Part shown: positions 7,942 to 18,218 of the stretch, piece by piece
Position numbering within the stretch: the first letter of the stretch is position 1
Layout: each line of letters begins with the position of its first letter
Source: Prochlorococcus sp. AG-402-G22
Lineage (GTDB): Bacteria > Cyanobacteriota > Cyanobacteriia > PCC-6307 > Cyanobiaceae
Assembly: GCA_003217035.1 (NCBI GenBank)
Contig: QCHV01000002.1
Coordinates: forward strand, 47,539 to 111,538
Length of the DNA stretch: 64,000 nt
Direction: 5' to 3'
The notes under the pieces: model-generated
Databases searched by the model: none
Told to the model about the DNA's origin: nothing
What the model saw: only the letters and a program-made list of their open reading frames with translations
Program-made: the position numbers and the translations under genes

Positions 7942-10900
7942 GTGAAAACCAAAGCATCAGAATTTAGTCCGAATTCATATCCACTTGAAAATGGAAACCG
8001 ACTTTTAGAAGCTAGCGCTGGAACTGGAAAAACTTTTTCCTTAGCCCATATTGTTCTAAGAATGTTAACCGAGAAGGAATACCCAATAAGTTCTATTTTA
8101 GTAGTTAGCTTTACTAAAAATACAGCTGCTGAGATCAAGGCAAAGATAAGTAATCGAATAATATTAGCTTTACAAGGTCTCGAGTTATCCCTAGGAAAAG
8201 GGAATAAGCCCGAAGATTTAGATGCGCCTCTTATTAATTGGCTAAGTAAATGCTCTCAAAATAAATCCAAGAGGATGCGTTGGGCCAATCTCTTGTTAGA
8301 TGCATTGGCCAATCTTGATACAGCTGATATAACAACAATTCATGGTTTCTGCAAAAGGACGCTCGAAAGAGAAGCTATCGAAAGTGGAAATATTCTTGAA
8401 CCTCAACCTCTAGATGAAGAGGAAAATAAAGACTTAATACTTGAAATTGTTCATGAATACTGGAGAGAACATATTTTAACAATAGACCCTCAACATATAA
8501 AAGGAATAGAACAAGCTGGGATTAATACCAAAAGCATCGCCGATAGCTTATTGGAAATAGACCAGGATCCGACCCTGGAATTCAATTCTCATATGAAATA
8601 TTTAGATATAACAAAAGAGTTATCTATGCAATTTCACTATAAATTATTAGATTGCTGGGAAAGTTTTACATATCACTGGAAACAAGATGGCTTAAGTTTA
8701 GAATCAAGCCTAAGAGAGTTAGCCAAGTCCTATAGAGAAAATGGAATAGATGATACAAAACCTTTTTCACCCAAACCAAGAAAGGATCGTCACCTTGAGT
8801 TAAATCAATGGGTTGATACATTTCAGGAAAAGAAAGGTAATCTCAATGGCGTCAAACAAATTAGCTATGGGAGTATACGGGCACAAAAGCTCTTGAAAGA
8901 TTACTTTCACCCACAAAAAATCAATGAGCTTGAAAGAAAAAATCAAATAAGTACTTCGCCATTAATAAAACCAAGTCTTCAAAAAGCTATAGCAAGCTTA
9001 TGGGACGAACCCGCAGAATTGGTTTGGAACCATGCATTGTGCTTAACTTTGAAAAGGTTAAAGAGTATTAGACTACAAAGAGGAGTTGTCAGTTTTTCCG
9101 ATCAACTTAGGGCGCTAAATCCAGACTCTGAAGATAGTCGATCTTATTTCTCATCTTCTCTTATAAATAAATTACGGCAAAGATACAGAGTTGCATTAAT
9201 TGATGAGTTTCAAGATACAGACCAAATTCAATGGAAAATATTTAAAAGGTTATTTGGAGATAGTCAAAAACATCTACTACTTATGGTTGGAGACCCTAAA
9301 CAAGCAATTTATAAATTTAGAGGGGGAGACCTTAAAACATACTTGCAAGCCAGGAAAGAAGTCGACCGCATTGACTCATTGTTAACTAATTTTAGGTCAA
9401 CTCCAGATCTAATGAACAATTTGAACAAGTTGTTCATTGCAGGTCTCAAGCATTCAAGATTGGAGATACCACATTTAAATACGGAACAAAAAATAGAATC
9501 AAAGTCATCTAATAAAAAAAACAATGCTCTTGAAATAATTTCACTAGAGTATGAACTTAAACAAAACCTGTCTTCAAATAAAAATCTCCCATCAAAGAAT
9601 GATGTGGAAACAGTTATACCTATAGTTGTAACCAACAAAGTACTTGAGCTAATTACATCAGAATTTGAAGAGATAGATCCTAATGATATCTGCATACTTG
9701 TTAATCGTCATTTACAAGCAGAACAAATAAGGGCATCCCTAACTAAATCAAACATTCCCAGCCGACTTGTAAATAAAGGAGACATATTTAAGTCTCAAGC
9801 CGCAAGGGAGCTACAAAAACTTCTTGATTGCCTCGCAAATCCTACACATATAGAGAAAGTCAAATTAGTCGCAAGCTCTCCATTAATGCAATGGGATGCA
9901 GAAAGACTGAAAAATGCAGAGAACAATGGGGAAATAAATGACCTAATTATTAAATTTACCAATTGGTCGAATAATCTTGAAAGTATAGGAATTATCGGCT
10001 GCTTATCAAACATACTAGGTGGAAAGAATATAGCCGATTTATCAAAACGAGGTAGGTTGCTTGAAGACCTATATCAATGTGCACATTTAATACAAGAGGC
10101 TGCACATAGCAATGGACTGGATGCTAGATCCTCTTCTAAATGGTTCAGGCAACAACGCTTTCATAAGCAAGCATCAACTCCACACAATCGTCAACCCAAC
10201 AGTGATCTTGAAGATCAAGCTATAAATGTGATAACCATTCATCGGAGCAAGGGTCTGCAATATAAAGTAGTTATATGTCCATATTTATGGCAAAGTCCAC
10301 CTCTACCAAAAGGGCCTCTATGGAGAAGCGACAAAGATCAGAAATGGCTATTAGCGCTAAACCTAGGATGGAGAGATGAAAAAGAAATTGCCGAAAAAAC
10401 AATAAAAGAATCAATTCAAGAAGCTGAAAGGCTAGCTTACGTTGCCCTTACCCGTGCACAAGAAAAACTAATAGTCATTTGGAGTCCTATCCCTAAACAA
10501 GACAATAACCCCCTAAAGCATTTCCTTTTTGGACCGAAAGCAATTGATTTTGAACTCAAAGATCTCTCTGCAAAACAAATTAATGACTGGTTTCAAGAAA
10601 ATGAATTGGACGCAAAAATTAAAAAACTAGGGGTAGAGACTATAAAAGGTAAATGGCAACAACCTCTTGAATTTAATTCACTAGAGTTAGGCCCCATACC
10701 AAAACGTACTCTAGATAAAACATGGGGTAGACATAGCTACTCGTCATGGATATCAACTACATATGAAAAACATGATGAAAGCATCGAAATAAGAGAATTC
10801 GAAGACGGTAGAGATACTGAACAACAAGAAGCAGCATTAAGAGGTTCTCAAACAGAGGTTGGTTCAAAGTCAAATAGCCAGACTAGACAAAAAACGGTTT

Positions 10901-11718
10901 TATCCAAAGAAGGTGCTTTGCAAAATTTCCCTCGCGGGCCTCAAGCTGGAGATTGTCTACATAGGATCATAGAGAAAATAGATTTTACAATCTCAATTAA
11001 TAACATCAAAATCTCAGAAATAATCAAAGAAGAATTACAACGAAGCGGAATAGACATCGCAAACTTAAAATCTGTCAAAGAAGGTATTAATAGACTGTTG
11101 AGAACAAGATTGGGTGGTCCCTTGAATGGGCTAAGATTCAACCAATTAGATACAAATCATCGTATTAATGAACTTGGATTTGATCTATCAATGTCCAGAG
11201 GGGGTAAGCCTGTTAAATCAAGTGACATTGCCAAAGCGCTATCAAATATTGAGAATAATAATTATAAAGACTTAAATATTTCCAGCACGGGTTTTCTGAC
11301 AGGTTCTATTGATCTCGTTTTCAAAGACATCACAAAAACTGGTGAAGGAAAATGGTGGATTGCAGATTGGAAAAGCAACTGGTTGGGAACAACCCACGAT
11401 TCAGAAGGAACAAGCCTTTGTGGACCATATCACTACAGTTCTACAGCTATGGATAAAGAGATGACACTTCATCACTATCACCTTCAAGCTAATTTATACC
11501 TAGTTGCCTTACATAGGTTCCTGAACTGGAGGCTAAAGGATTATTCTCCATCAAGACATCTAGGTGGTTATGTGTATGTTTTCTTGAGAGGCCTCCCAAG
11601 TGAATCTGAAAATAGTGAGTCAAAGGAATCCCCTAGCGAACCTGGACTGGTTATCAAAGAGGCCTCAATTAAATCCGTATATGAATTAGATAAATTATTT
11701 AAAGATGGCGGAAAATGA
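7942..11718 (+). CDS. recB: Exodeoxyribonuclease V beta subunit (RecB)
   Basis: A 1258-aa RecB: a UvrD/Rep-type 3'-5' helicase fused to a nuclease domain. The Walker A is LEASAGTGKT (about residues 22-31), motif II is LIDEFQDTD, motif III GDPKQAIYKFRGGD, and late motifs include INVITIHRSKGLQYKVVICP and LAYVALTRAQEKL. The C-terminal nuclease core is visible as GSIDLVFKD then WWIADWKSNWLG, giving the metal-binding Asp/Asp-x-Lys residues. The GTG at 7942 is the best start. The 3' end overlaps recD by 4 bp, implying translational coupling. All key motifs look intact. Confidence 0.96.
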   Translation: MKTKASEFSPNSYPLENGNRLLEASAGTGKTFSLAHIVLRMLTEKEYPISSILVVSFTKNTAAEIKAKISNRIILALQGLELSLGKGNKPEDLDAPLINWLSKCSQNKSKRMRWANLLLDALANLDTADITTIHGFCKRTLEREAIESGNILEPQPLDEEENKDLILEIVHEYWREHILTIDPQHIKGIEQAGINTKSIADSLLEIDQDPTLEFNSHMKYLDITKELSMQFHYKLLDCWESFTYHWKQDGLSLESSLRELAKSYRENGIDDTKPFSPKPRKDRHLELNQWVDTFQEKKGNLNGVKQISYGSIRAQKLLKDYFHPQKINELERKNQISTSPLIKPSLQKAIASLWDEPAELVWNHALCLTLKRLKSIRLQRGVVSFSDQLRALNPDSEDSRSYFSSSLINKLRQRYRVALIDEFQDTDQIQWKIFKRLFGDSQKHLLLMVGDPKQAIYKFRGGDLKTYLQARKEVDRIDSLLTNFRSTPDLMNNLNKLFIAGLKHSRLEIPHLNTEQKIESKSSNKKNNALEIISLEYELKQNLSSNKNLPSKNDVETVIPIVVTNKVLELITSEFEEIDPNDICILVNRHLQAEQIRASLTKSNIPSRLVNKGDIFKSQAARELQKLLDCLANPTHIEKVKLVASSPLMQWDAERLKNAENNGEINDLIIKFTNWSNNLESIGIIGCLSNILGGKNIADLSKRGRLLEDLYQCAHLIQEAAHSNGLDARSSSKWFRQQRFHKQASTPHNRQPNSDLEDQAINVITIHRSKGLQYKVVICPYLWQSPPLPKGPLWRSDKDQKWLLALNLGWRDEKEIAEKTIKESIQEAERLAYVALTRAQEKLIVIWSPIPKQDNNPLKHFLFGPKAIDFELKDLSAKQINDWFQENELDAKIKKLGVETIKGKWQQPLEFNSLELGPIPKRTLDKTWGRHSYSSWISTTYEKHDESIEIREFEDGRDTEQQEAALRGSQTEVGSKSNSQTRQKTVLSKEGALQNFPRGPQAGDCLHRIIEKIDFTISINNIKISEIIKEELQRSGIDIANLKSVKEGINRLLRTRLGGPLNGLRFNQLDTNHRINELGFDLSMSRGGKPVKSSDIAKALSNIENNNYKDLNISSTGFLTGSIDLVFKDITKTGEGKWWIADWKSNWLGTTHDSEGTSLCGPYHYSSTAMDKEMTLHHYHLQANLYLVALHRFLNWRLKDYSPSRHLGGYVYVFLRGLPSESENSESKESPSEPGLVIKEASIKSVYELDKLFKDGGK

Positions 11719-13448
11719 AAGCCCAAAATAAATCAATAATGCAGACAAACTTAAGCATTGCTCTTGCGCACTTACTAGGGGAGACAATACCAACAAAGGC
11801 ATCTACAGCTCACCTTGAAGATATAGTCAATGCCCTCATGGAATCATTAACTCGAGGGGCAATATATCTACCAATAACAAAAACAATCCCTCCAATTGAA
11901 CTAAACGCGAATGGATGGCCTGAAGATCATTTAAGCGCTCTAAGAAATAGCGGCTGGTTAGGAGAAGACAATAGTCCAATTGTTCTTGAAGAGAACAGGT
12001 TGAGTTGGAAGCGTTGGGATAGCGAAATGAAAAGTGTTATTAAAGAGCTAATTAAAAAGTCAACTATCCACCCAGATATAGGCGGAGCACAAGAGGGGGA
12101 GAATCATGCTAGGTCATACAAAAATTTAAACCCTGAACAGCTTTTAGCAGTTAAGGCCATTACAAATCAGAACGTTATTTTAATAAGTGGTGGGCCTGGA
12201 ACAGGCAAAACAAGTACCATTGCACAGATGTTGATTGAACTAATTTCAATCAAGCCACTATCTAAGATTGGACTAGCAGCTCCTACTGGCAAAGCATCGA
12301 GACGTCTACAAGAAACTTTGGAAACCTCTTTCAATGGAGTTGAACAAGATTACAGATCAAAGCTTAAAAACGTTCCATGCCAAACATTACACAAATGGCT
12401 TAAAGCCAAGGATGATGGCTTCGCTAAAAACAAATTGAATCAACTAGAACTAGACCTATTAGTAATTGATGAAATGTCTATGGTTGACCTCAATATAATG
12501 AAGGGAGTTCTAAATGCGCTCCCTAACAATAGTCAACTAGTTCTAGTAGGTGACCCCAACCAATTACCTCCTATAGGGCCAGGTGCTGTATGGAATGAAC
12601 TACAGTCAGATAGTATTAGACTAAAATTCAAAAAGTCATCTATTACCTTAAACAAGCTTTATAGGAATCGTGGTGAAATAGCCAAATTAGCAAAGACATT
12701 AAAAGAAAATGATTTTCGTAATTTTTGGGAATCAGTACACAAAATGCCAGCATCATCAAATGTAGATGTTCATTTATCTAACAAAAAAGAACTCCCTTCT
12801 TTTATTCATAACAAATTAGTTACCCATCAAATTAAATTAAAACAACTTGTCAAACAGAATCGTCAGAAAATTGAAAATGAGTTAAGAGAAGATCTTTTCT
12901 CTAAAACAAACACATTCACTGAGATATCTAAAGAGATTATAAAAACACTTGAAGAATTAATTGTTTTATCTCCAAAGAAATTTGGTTTGTGGAGTGTACA
13001 ACATATACACAGATCAATTTTAGGCGAAAAACTAGACGCAGGCGTTAGGCATTGGCCAGAAGGTACTCCCGTAATATGCGGTGAGAATCAACCAGAGTTA
13101 GGTCTCGCGAATGGAGACATTGGAGTGATTATAGGCAATGGCGAGTCGGCACATTTACTTTTCATAGTGATCTCAGAATACAAAGAATTAACTCCTCTCA
13201 TAATTCAACCAGAAAGATTAAGAACCATAGACCCTGCTTTCGCTCTAACAATTCACAAAGCGCAAGGAAGTGAAGCCAAAGAAGTTATATTACTTTGGCC
13301 TAATGAAATCTATTTTTCAAATAGCAAAATTCCGATTCCCAGAAATCCGCAGTATGAAAAAAGCCTTATGTACACAGCAGTTACTAGAGCCAAGTCGAGA
13401 TTAAGCCTGATATTTCCTGAAAATGAAGCCATAAAATCAAGTGGCTAG
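11715..13448 (+). CDS. recD: Exodeoxyribonuclease V alpha subunit (RecD)
   Basis: A 577-aa RecD, the 5'-3' superfamily 1B helicase of the RecBCD complex. The Walker A is SGGPGTGKTST (residues 158-168), followed by AAPTGKASRRLQ, the Walker B LLVIDEMSMVD, GDPNQLPPIGPG, and C-terminal TIHKAQGSEAKEV and YTAVTRAKSRL. There is an N-terminal region of about 140 residues, as in E. coli RecD, that contacts RecC. The ATG overlaps the end of recB (ATGA). It is the last gene of the recC-recB-recD stretch; 132 bp separate it from the DEAD-box gene. Confidence 0.95.
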   Translation: MKAQNKSIMQTNLSIALAHLLGETIPTKASTAHLEDIVNALMESLTRGAIYLPITKTIPPIELNANGWPEDHLSALRNSGWLGEDNSPIVLEENRLSWKRWDSEMKSVIKELIKKSTIHPDIGGAQEGENHARSYKNLNPEQLLAVKAITNQNVILISGGPGTGKTSTIAQMLIELISIKPLSKIGLAAPTGKASRRLQETLETSFNGVEQDYRSKLKNVPCQTLHKWLKAKDDGFAKNKLNQLELDLLVIDEMSMVDLNIMKGVLNALPNNSQLVLVGDPNQLPPIGPGAVWNELQSDSIRLKFKKSSITLNKLYRNRGEIAKLAKTLKENDFRNFWESVHKMPASSNVDVHLSNKKELPSFIHNKLVTHQIKLKQLVKQNRQKIENELREDLFSKTNTFTEISKEIIKTLEELIVLSPKKFGLWSVQHIHRSILGEKLDAGVRHWPEGTPVICGENQPELGLANGDIGVIIGNGESAHLLFIVISEYKELTPLIIQPERLRTIDPAFALTIHKAQGSEAKEVILLWPNEIYFSNSKIPIPRNPQYEKSLMYTAVTRAKSRLSLIFPENEAIKSSG

Positions 13449-13580
13449 CTTTAAAACAAGAAGCTTATAATGTTAAATTACTAAGACCTTTTAAAAAGGC
13501 GCGTCAACAAAGCACGGTTATATACCGATTGGAGGTTGTCTGCCTAATTTCTAGGAACCTTCAGGGAAAATTTAAACTAA

Positions 13581-15383
13581 ATGGCCACAAAAACAAATGA
13601 GGTAGATCAATCTGCTTCTATAAACACCATTGAATCAAAGAAAATAAAAAAGGTTCTTAAAGATCCCTTAACTACAGAACCAATTTCAGAAGAAGGGGAA
13701 AATCCTGGATCAAACTCTGATAAAGGGTTTGAGGGATTCGGCTTTAGCGATAAATTACTCGATACACTTTCTAAGAAAGGTTATAAAGAACCAACTCCTA
13801 TTCAAAAAGCAGCAATCCCCGAGCTAATGCTTGGTAGAGATTTACTTGGTCAAGCTCAAACTGGAACAGGTAAAACTGCAGCTTTTGCTCTACCAATCCT
13901 CGAAAGAATTAAAACCAAGCAAGGTCCCCCTGAGGTTCTAGTTTTAACACCTACTAGAGAACTGGCTATGCAAGTGGCAGATTCATTTCGAGCATATGCT
14001 GAAGGAAATCCAGAGATTAATATTTTAGCTCTATACGGAGGTTCAGATTTCAGAACACAAATAAATGCTTTGAGAAGAGGAGTTCAGATTGTTGTCGGAA
14101 CGCCTGGACGTGTTATGGATCATATGCGCCAAGGGACTTTCATAAAAAACAAACTTGACTGTTTAGTTCTAGATGAAGCTGATGAAATGTTGAGAATGGG
14201 TTTTATTGATGATATTGAATGGATTCTTGACCAATTGCCTAATGAGCGACAAATGGTCTTTTTCTCGGCAACAATGCCCTCTGAAATTAGACATTTATCC
14301 AAAAGATATCTAAGAAACCAAGCTGAAATCACCATTAAGGCAAAAAAGAAAGAAGCTCAGTTAATCAAGCAAAAGTATATTGTAATTCAAAATAGTTATA
14401 AGCTCGAGGCTCTTAGGAGAGTTCTTGAAACATCATCTGGCGAAGGTGTAATTATTTTTGCAAGAACAAAAGCTATAACTCTTAGGCTTGCAGAAAGTCT
14501 AGAAGCCCTTCAACATAATGTAGCCGTTCTAAATGGTGATGTACCACAGAATTTAAGAGAGCGTACTGTTGAGCGACTACGCCAAGGAGGTGTCGATATA
14601 CTTGTTGCCACTGATGTTGCGGCAAGAGGTCTTGATGTGGATCGAATAGGACTTGTAATCAACTATGACATGCCTTTTGATTCAGAAGCCTACGTTCATC
14701 GTATTGGAAGGACAGGGCGAGCAGGTAGGAATGGAGAGGCAATATTATTTGTCAGTCCTAGGGAAAGATCATTCCTAAACAACCTTGAAAGAACCGTTGG
14801 CCAAACTATAGAGAAAATAGAAATACCAAGAAATGAGACTATAAACCAACATCGCATTGACAAAATTAAAGAGCGAATTTACGAAGCCTCTTCTATGAAG
14901 AGAGATACAAAAGAGGAAATAGAGCTGCTAGAAAAACTTGTTGATGAAATTACTAATGACCTAAAGATTAGTCCAAAAGAAATTGCATTAGGAGCATTAA
15001 ATCTTGCTTTAGGGAAATCTCCTTTACTAATGCAAGATGATGAAGCTTGGTTAAACCAGCAATTTAATACTCGACAAAGCCATGATAGAAGAACAGACAG
15101 AAACAGGTCTCGTAGAAGAAATAATTTCGACTCATCATCTCCAGAAAAAGACAAGGCACGTTACAGATTAGAAGTAGGGTACAGAGATAGAGTAAAGCCT
15201 GGAAATATTGTAGGAGCTATAGCAAACGAAACGGGCTTGCAAGGTAACAATATAGGTCGGATACAAATATTTGATAGCTATAGCCTAGTAGACCTTCCAA
15301 AAGGTATGCCAACTAATATATTTAAGAATCTAAAAAAAGTAAAGATCATGAATAAAGAGTTAAACATAAACCTTTGCAACTAA
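13581..15383 (+). CDS. deaD: DEAD-box ATP-dependent RNA helicase (DeaD/CsdA type)
   Basis: A 600-aa RNA helicase. After a charged 50-aa N-terminal extension come the Q motif (PTPIQKAAIP, 71-80), Walker A AQTGTGKT (92-99), PTRELAMQV, TPGRVMD, DEAD (197-200), SAT, ARTKAITLRL, ATDVAARGLD and HRIGRTGRAGR. An Arg-rich linker leads into a C-terminal DbpA/CsdA-like RNA-binding domain (VKPGNIVGAIANETGL). Such enzymes remodel ribosomal and mRNA structure, often under cold stress; the cyanobacterial homologue CrhR is redox- and cold-regulated. The 132-bp leader is long for this genome and could carry regulation, but I see no defined element in it. Confidence 0.95.
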   Translation: MATKTNEVDQSASINTIESKKIKKVLKDPLTTEPISEEGENPGSNSDKGFEGFGFSDKLLDTLSKKGYKEPTPIQKAAIPELMLGRDLLGQAQTGTGKTAAFALPILERIKTKQGPPEVLVLTPTRELAMQVADSFRAYAEGNPEINILALYGGSDFRTQINALRRGVQIVVGTPGRVMDHMRQGTFIKNKLDCLVLDEADEMLRMGFIDDIEWILDQLPNERQMVFFSATMPSEIRHLSKRYLRNQAEITIKAKKKEAQLIKQKYIVIQNSYKLEALRRVLETSSGEGVIIFARTKAITLRLAESLEALQHNVAVLNGDVPQNLRERTVERLRQGGVDILVATDVAARGLDVDRIGLVINYDMPFDSEAYVHRIGRTGRAGRNGEAILFVSPRERSFLNNLERTVGQTIEKIEIPRNETINQHRIDKIKERIYEASSMKRDTKEEIELLEKLVDEITNDLKISPKEIALGALNLALGKSPLLMQDDEAWLNQQFNTRQSHDRRTDRNRSRRRNNFDSSSPEKDKARYRLEVGYRDRVKPGNIVGAIANETGLQGNNIGRIQIFDSYSLVDLPKGMPTNIFKNLKKVKIMNKELNINLCN

Positions 15384-15402
15384 TTTTTAATTGAGTTTGC
15401 TA

Positions 15403-15690
15403 ATGGAAATCAAATCCACCAAAAGTATTCTCCTAGGTTTAATATCATCAGTTGCAATTGGATTAACTCAAGGGGAGGCAAGGTCAGAGGGGACTAATGA
15501 GCTCGTTACTCAATTTTGCTTGGCAGGCTTTGAAGCTGAAATGGAAAAATCGGATAAGCCACTCAATAAAAGCATTGGGACTTATACATGTGATTGCTTT
15601 GTAAATAAGTTTTCAAATGGGTTATCATTTGAAAAAGCACGTGAACTCTGCAAGGAAGAAGCGTACAAGAGATTTAATCTACAAAGATAG
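15403..15690 (+). CDS. Small secreted Cys-containing protein
   Basis: A 95-aa protein with a signal peptide (hydrophobic about residues 8-19, then a probable cleavage near GEARSEG) and a roughly 65-residue mature domain. The mature part has four cysteines in the pattern FCLAG, YTCDCF and ELCKEE, which suggests a disulfide-bonded helical domain exported across a membrane. I take the ATG at 15403; a TTG at 15391 would add four residues. It lies 19 bp after deaD and 14 bp before the ABC exporter gene. I do not recognise the family or its function. Confidence 0.72.
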   Translation: MEIKSTKSILLGLISSVAIGLTQGEARSEGTNELVTQFCLAGFEAEMEKSDKPLNKSIGTYTCDCFVNKFSNGLSFEKARELCKEEAYKRFNLQR

Positions 15691-15704
15691 TATCTAATGA
15701 ATAA

Positions 15705-17501
15705 ATGACTTTTCTTAAGCGTAAGAAGCCAATTCCAATAATCAGACTTCTTGACAGTCAACCAAAGCAAAAGAATTTAATAATTGCAGCTATTTCATGT
15801 TCAGTTTTAAATAAACTATTTGACTTAGCCCCTCCAGTTTTAATAGGTATATCTGTAGATATTGTTGTTAGAAAAGAAAATTCTTGGATGGCTAGTATTG
15901 GCTTCGAATCAGTTCCTACTCAACTAACTTTCCTTGCAGTATTTTCGTTTTTAATATGGACTTTAGAATCTTTCTTTGAATATCTCTATGGATTACTTTG
16001 GAGAAATTTAGCTCAAACAACACAGCATAACCTTCGAGTAAAAGCATACAGTCATCTTCAAAAATTACAGATGTCATTCTTTGAAAATGATAGCTCTGGA
16101 AGACTAATGTCTATTTTAAATGAGGATATTAACCAACTGGAAAGGTTCCTCGACCATGGAGCAAATCAAATTCTGCAATTGCTAGTAACAGTATTACTTG
16201 TTGGAACAGCAATGGCTATTTTAGCTCCTGGAATCGCTATCTTTTCTTTTATCCCTATACCACTAATCCTGATTGGTTCTATCAATTTCCAGAAAACTCT
16301 TGCTCCTAGGTACAAAGAAGTAAGGAATAAAGCTGGAAACTTATCATCCAGATTAAACAATAATTTAGCTGGAATGCTAACTATTAAAAGCTTTGCAAAT
16401 GAATTATGGGAACTCAAAAGAGTTGAATCGGATAGTAATGAATATCAAAAAAGCAATATAAAAGCAATTAAACTCTCAGCTGCTTTTATTCCACTAATTA
16501 GATTCGCCATTCTATTTGCTTTTCTAGCCATTTTATTAGTAGGTGGATATCAAGCATGGAAGGGCCAAATAGAGATTGGTACTTATAGTTTTCTTGTCTT
16601 TATCACTCAAAGACTACTTTGGCCATTAACAACATTAGGACATGTCCTAGACGAATACCAAAGGTCAATGGCATCAACAAATAGAGTACTAGACCTAATG
16701 GATACTCCAATAACAATATCTAGCGGTGCGAAAAGGCTTATACCAAACAAAGTAAAAGGCAAAATAGAATTTATCGACGTTTATTTTAAGTATGACGATA
16801 GGGAGCCACTTTTAAAAGGCTTTAATTTAAGTATTAAAGAAGGAAGTACTGTAGGAGTTGTTGGTCCAACAGGTTCTGGAAAAAGTACGTTAGTAAAATT
16901 GCTTCTAAGACTTTACACATTAAATCGGGGTGATATTCAGTTGGATGGTATATCAATTGCAGATACAAATCTAATAGACCTACGCAAATGTATTGCTTTA
17001 GTTAGTCAAGAAGTTTACTTATTTCATGGGACGGTAGAAGAAAATATTGCATATGGAAATCAAAAAGCAAGCTTTAAAGAAATCATTAAGGCAGCAGAAC
17101 TTTCCGAAGCAGCTGAATTCATAGGAAAGCTTCCTCAAGGTTACAAGACAATTGTTGGAGAAAGGGGGCAAAAACTATCTGGGGGGCAATGCCAAAGGAT
17201 CGCCTTAGCAAGAGCAATCCTTAAAGATGCACCAATTTTAATTTTGGATGAAGCAACAGCCTCAGTAGATAATGAAACAGAAGCTGCAATACAAAGATCT
17301 CTAAAAAAAATCACATCGAACCGAACAACCTTGGTAATTGCTCACAGATTAAGCACTGTTAAGAATGCAGATGAAATAATAGTTCTTGAGCAAGGTTTAA
17401 TCAAAGAGAAAGGCACTCATCTATCTCTACTGGACAAAAAAGGTCTATACTCAGATCTCTGGAAAGTGCAAGCAGGTAATGTCCCAAATAAGAAAATATA
17501 A
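15705..17501 (+). CDS. ABC exporter, fused permease/ATPase (MsbA-like)
   Basis: A 598-aa half-transporter: six membrane helices (type I exporter fold, about residues 20-320) followed by an ATPase domain. The Walker A is GPTGSGKST (387-395), the signature is LSGGQCQRIALARA (about 490), Walker B LILDEATASVD, and the H-loop IAHRLST. It would work as a homodimer in the inner membrane. Members of this group export lipids, peptides or drugs; the sequence does not tell which. It starts 14 bp after the small secreted protein gene, so the two may be cotranscribed. Confidence 0.92.
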   Translation: MTFLKRKKPIPIIRLLDSQPKQKNLIIAAISCSVLNKLFDLAPPVLIGISVDIVVRKENSWMASIGFESVPTQLTFLAVFSFLIWTLESFFEYLYGLLWRNLAQTTQHNLRVKAYSHLQKLQMSFFENDSSGRLMSILNEDINQLERFLDHGANQILQLLVTVLLVGTAMAILAPGIAIFSFIPIPLILIGSINFQKTLAPRYKEVRNKAGNLSSRLNNNLAGMLTIKSFANELWELKRVESDSNEYQKSNIKAIKLSAAFIPLIRFAILFAFLAILLVGGYQAWKGQIEIGTYSFLVFITQRLLWPLTTLGHVLDEYQRSMASTNRVLDLMDTPITISSGAKRLIPNKVKGKIEFIDVYFKYDDREPLLKGFNLSIKEGSTVGVVGPTGSGKSTLVKLLLRLYTLNRGDIQLDGISIADTNLIDLRKCIALVSQEVYLFHGTVEENIAYGNQKASFKEIIKAAELSEAAEFIGKLPQGYKTIVGERGQKLSGGQCQRIALARAILKDAPILILDEATASVDNETEAAIQRSLKKITSNRTTLVIAHRLSTVKNADEIIVLEQGLIKEKGTHLSLLDKKGLYSDLWKVQAGNVPNKKI

Positions 17502-17542
17502 TATTAAAGAAACTATATTAATGATTATTTTAAGTAGATCAT

Positions 17543-18103
17543 TTAGCCATATAAAAAAGTAAATGAAGTAATAACACGTTCAAACAATCCCTTGACCTTA
17601 GGCCAACGATTCTCATTAGTACTTGCAGCCAAAGTAAATAAAGAACCATGATCTATAACAACAGTTGCTAATTCATGCCTATCTCTATCAGGAAGATGAA
17701 TTAAATATTCAATATCATAAAAAGTATTCCCCCCTTCATCTCTTTTACTTGCTTCAAGCAAATCAGCCTTCCTTCCTTCGCCATCAGCAGCAAAAACCTC
17801 TGTAATCAGCCTTTCTCCAACAACTTTTGGACCTCCCAGACTTTCCAAATCAATTCCATCATCTACGTCTGAAACAACAAGGCTGAGGGTTTCATCACTG
17901 TTAATTACATCGTGAAAAACCACTTCAGGACCTCCACTAACAGCGATTCGAGTCCATCCAGTAGGGTAAAAGAAACCATAACTGCCATCGCTACTCTGAA
18001 AGGCCTCTAATCCTGCCATTGTTGAAGTACTGCATGCGCTTACAAAAAAAAGTAAGAACAATGCAATTATGCAAGTTCCAGAATTTTTGAGAATTTTAAA
18101 CAT
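17543..18103 (-). CDS. PsbP-family lipoprotein (CyanoP-like)
   Basis: A 186-aa lipoprotein with a hydrophobic signal and lipobox FFVSAC, the lipidated Cys being residue 24. The mature protein matches the PsbP/CyanoP fold family: GLEAFQSSDGSYGFFYPTGW near the start, a central VVFHDVINSDETLSLVVSDV and a C-terminal SLFTLAASTNENRWPKVKGL. In cyanobacteria CyanoP is a lumenal photosystem II assembly factor; the same role is likely but not certain here, since the family has several paralogues. It is transcribed away from recR and ends convergently 41 bp from the ABC exporter gene. Confidence 0.88.
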   Translation of the reverse strand: MFKILKNSGTCIIALFLLFFVSACSTSTMAGLEAFQSSDGSYGFFYPTGWTRIAVSGGPEVVFHDVINSDETLSLVVSDVDDGIDLESLGGPKVVGERLITEVFAADGEGRKADLLEASKRDEGGNTFYDIEYLIHLPDRDRHELATVVIDHGSLFTLAASTNENRWPKVKGLFERVITSFTFLYG

Positions 18104-18218
18104 TGGAGAAACTTAGTAAAAGTATTATGCCGAAGCGATGGGGCCATATGCAGAGGAATAATAAAATTCTAGTTTTTTTTCAAACACAGCTTACATTTAA
18201 GGTATCCGCGAAAGAACC

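Noticed and set aside
9309..9695. 128-codon frame opposite recB
   Set aside because: Shadow of the recB gene; it has no start context or recognisable domain.
13449..13580. Leader of the DEAD-box helicase as a riboswitch or small RNA
   Set aside because: I found a CCTTTT/AAAAGG palindrome but no defined element; AT-rich palindromes are frequent here.
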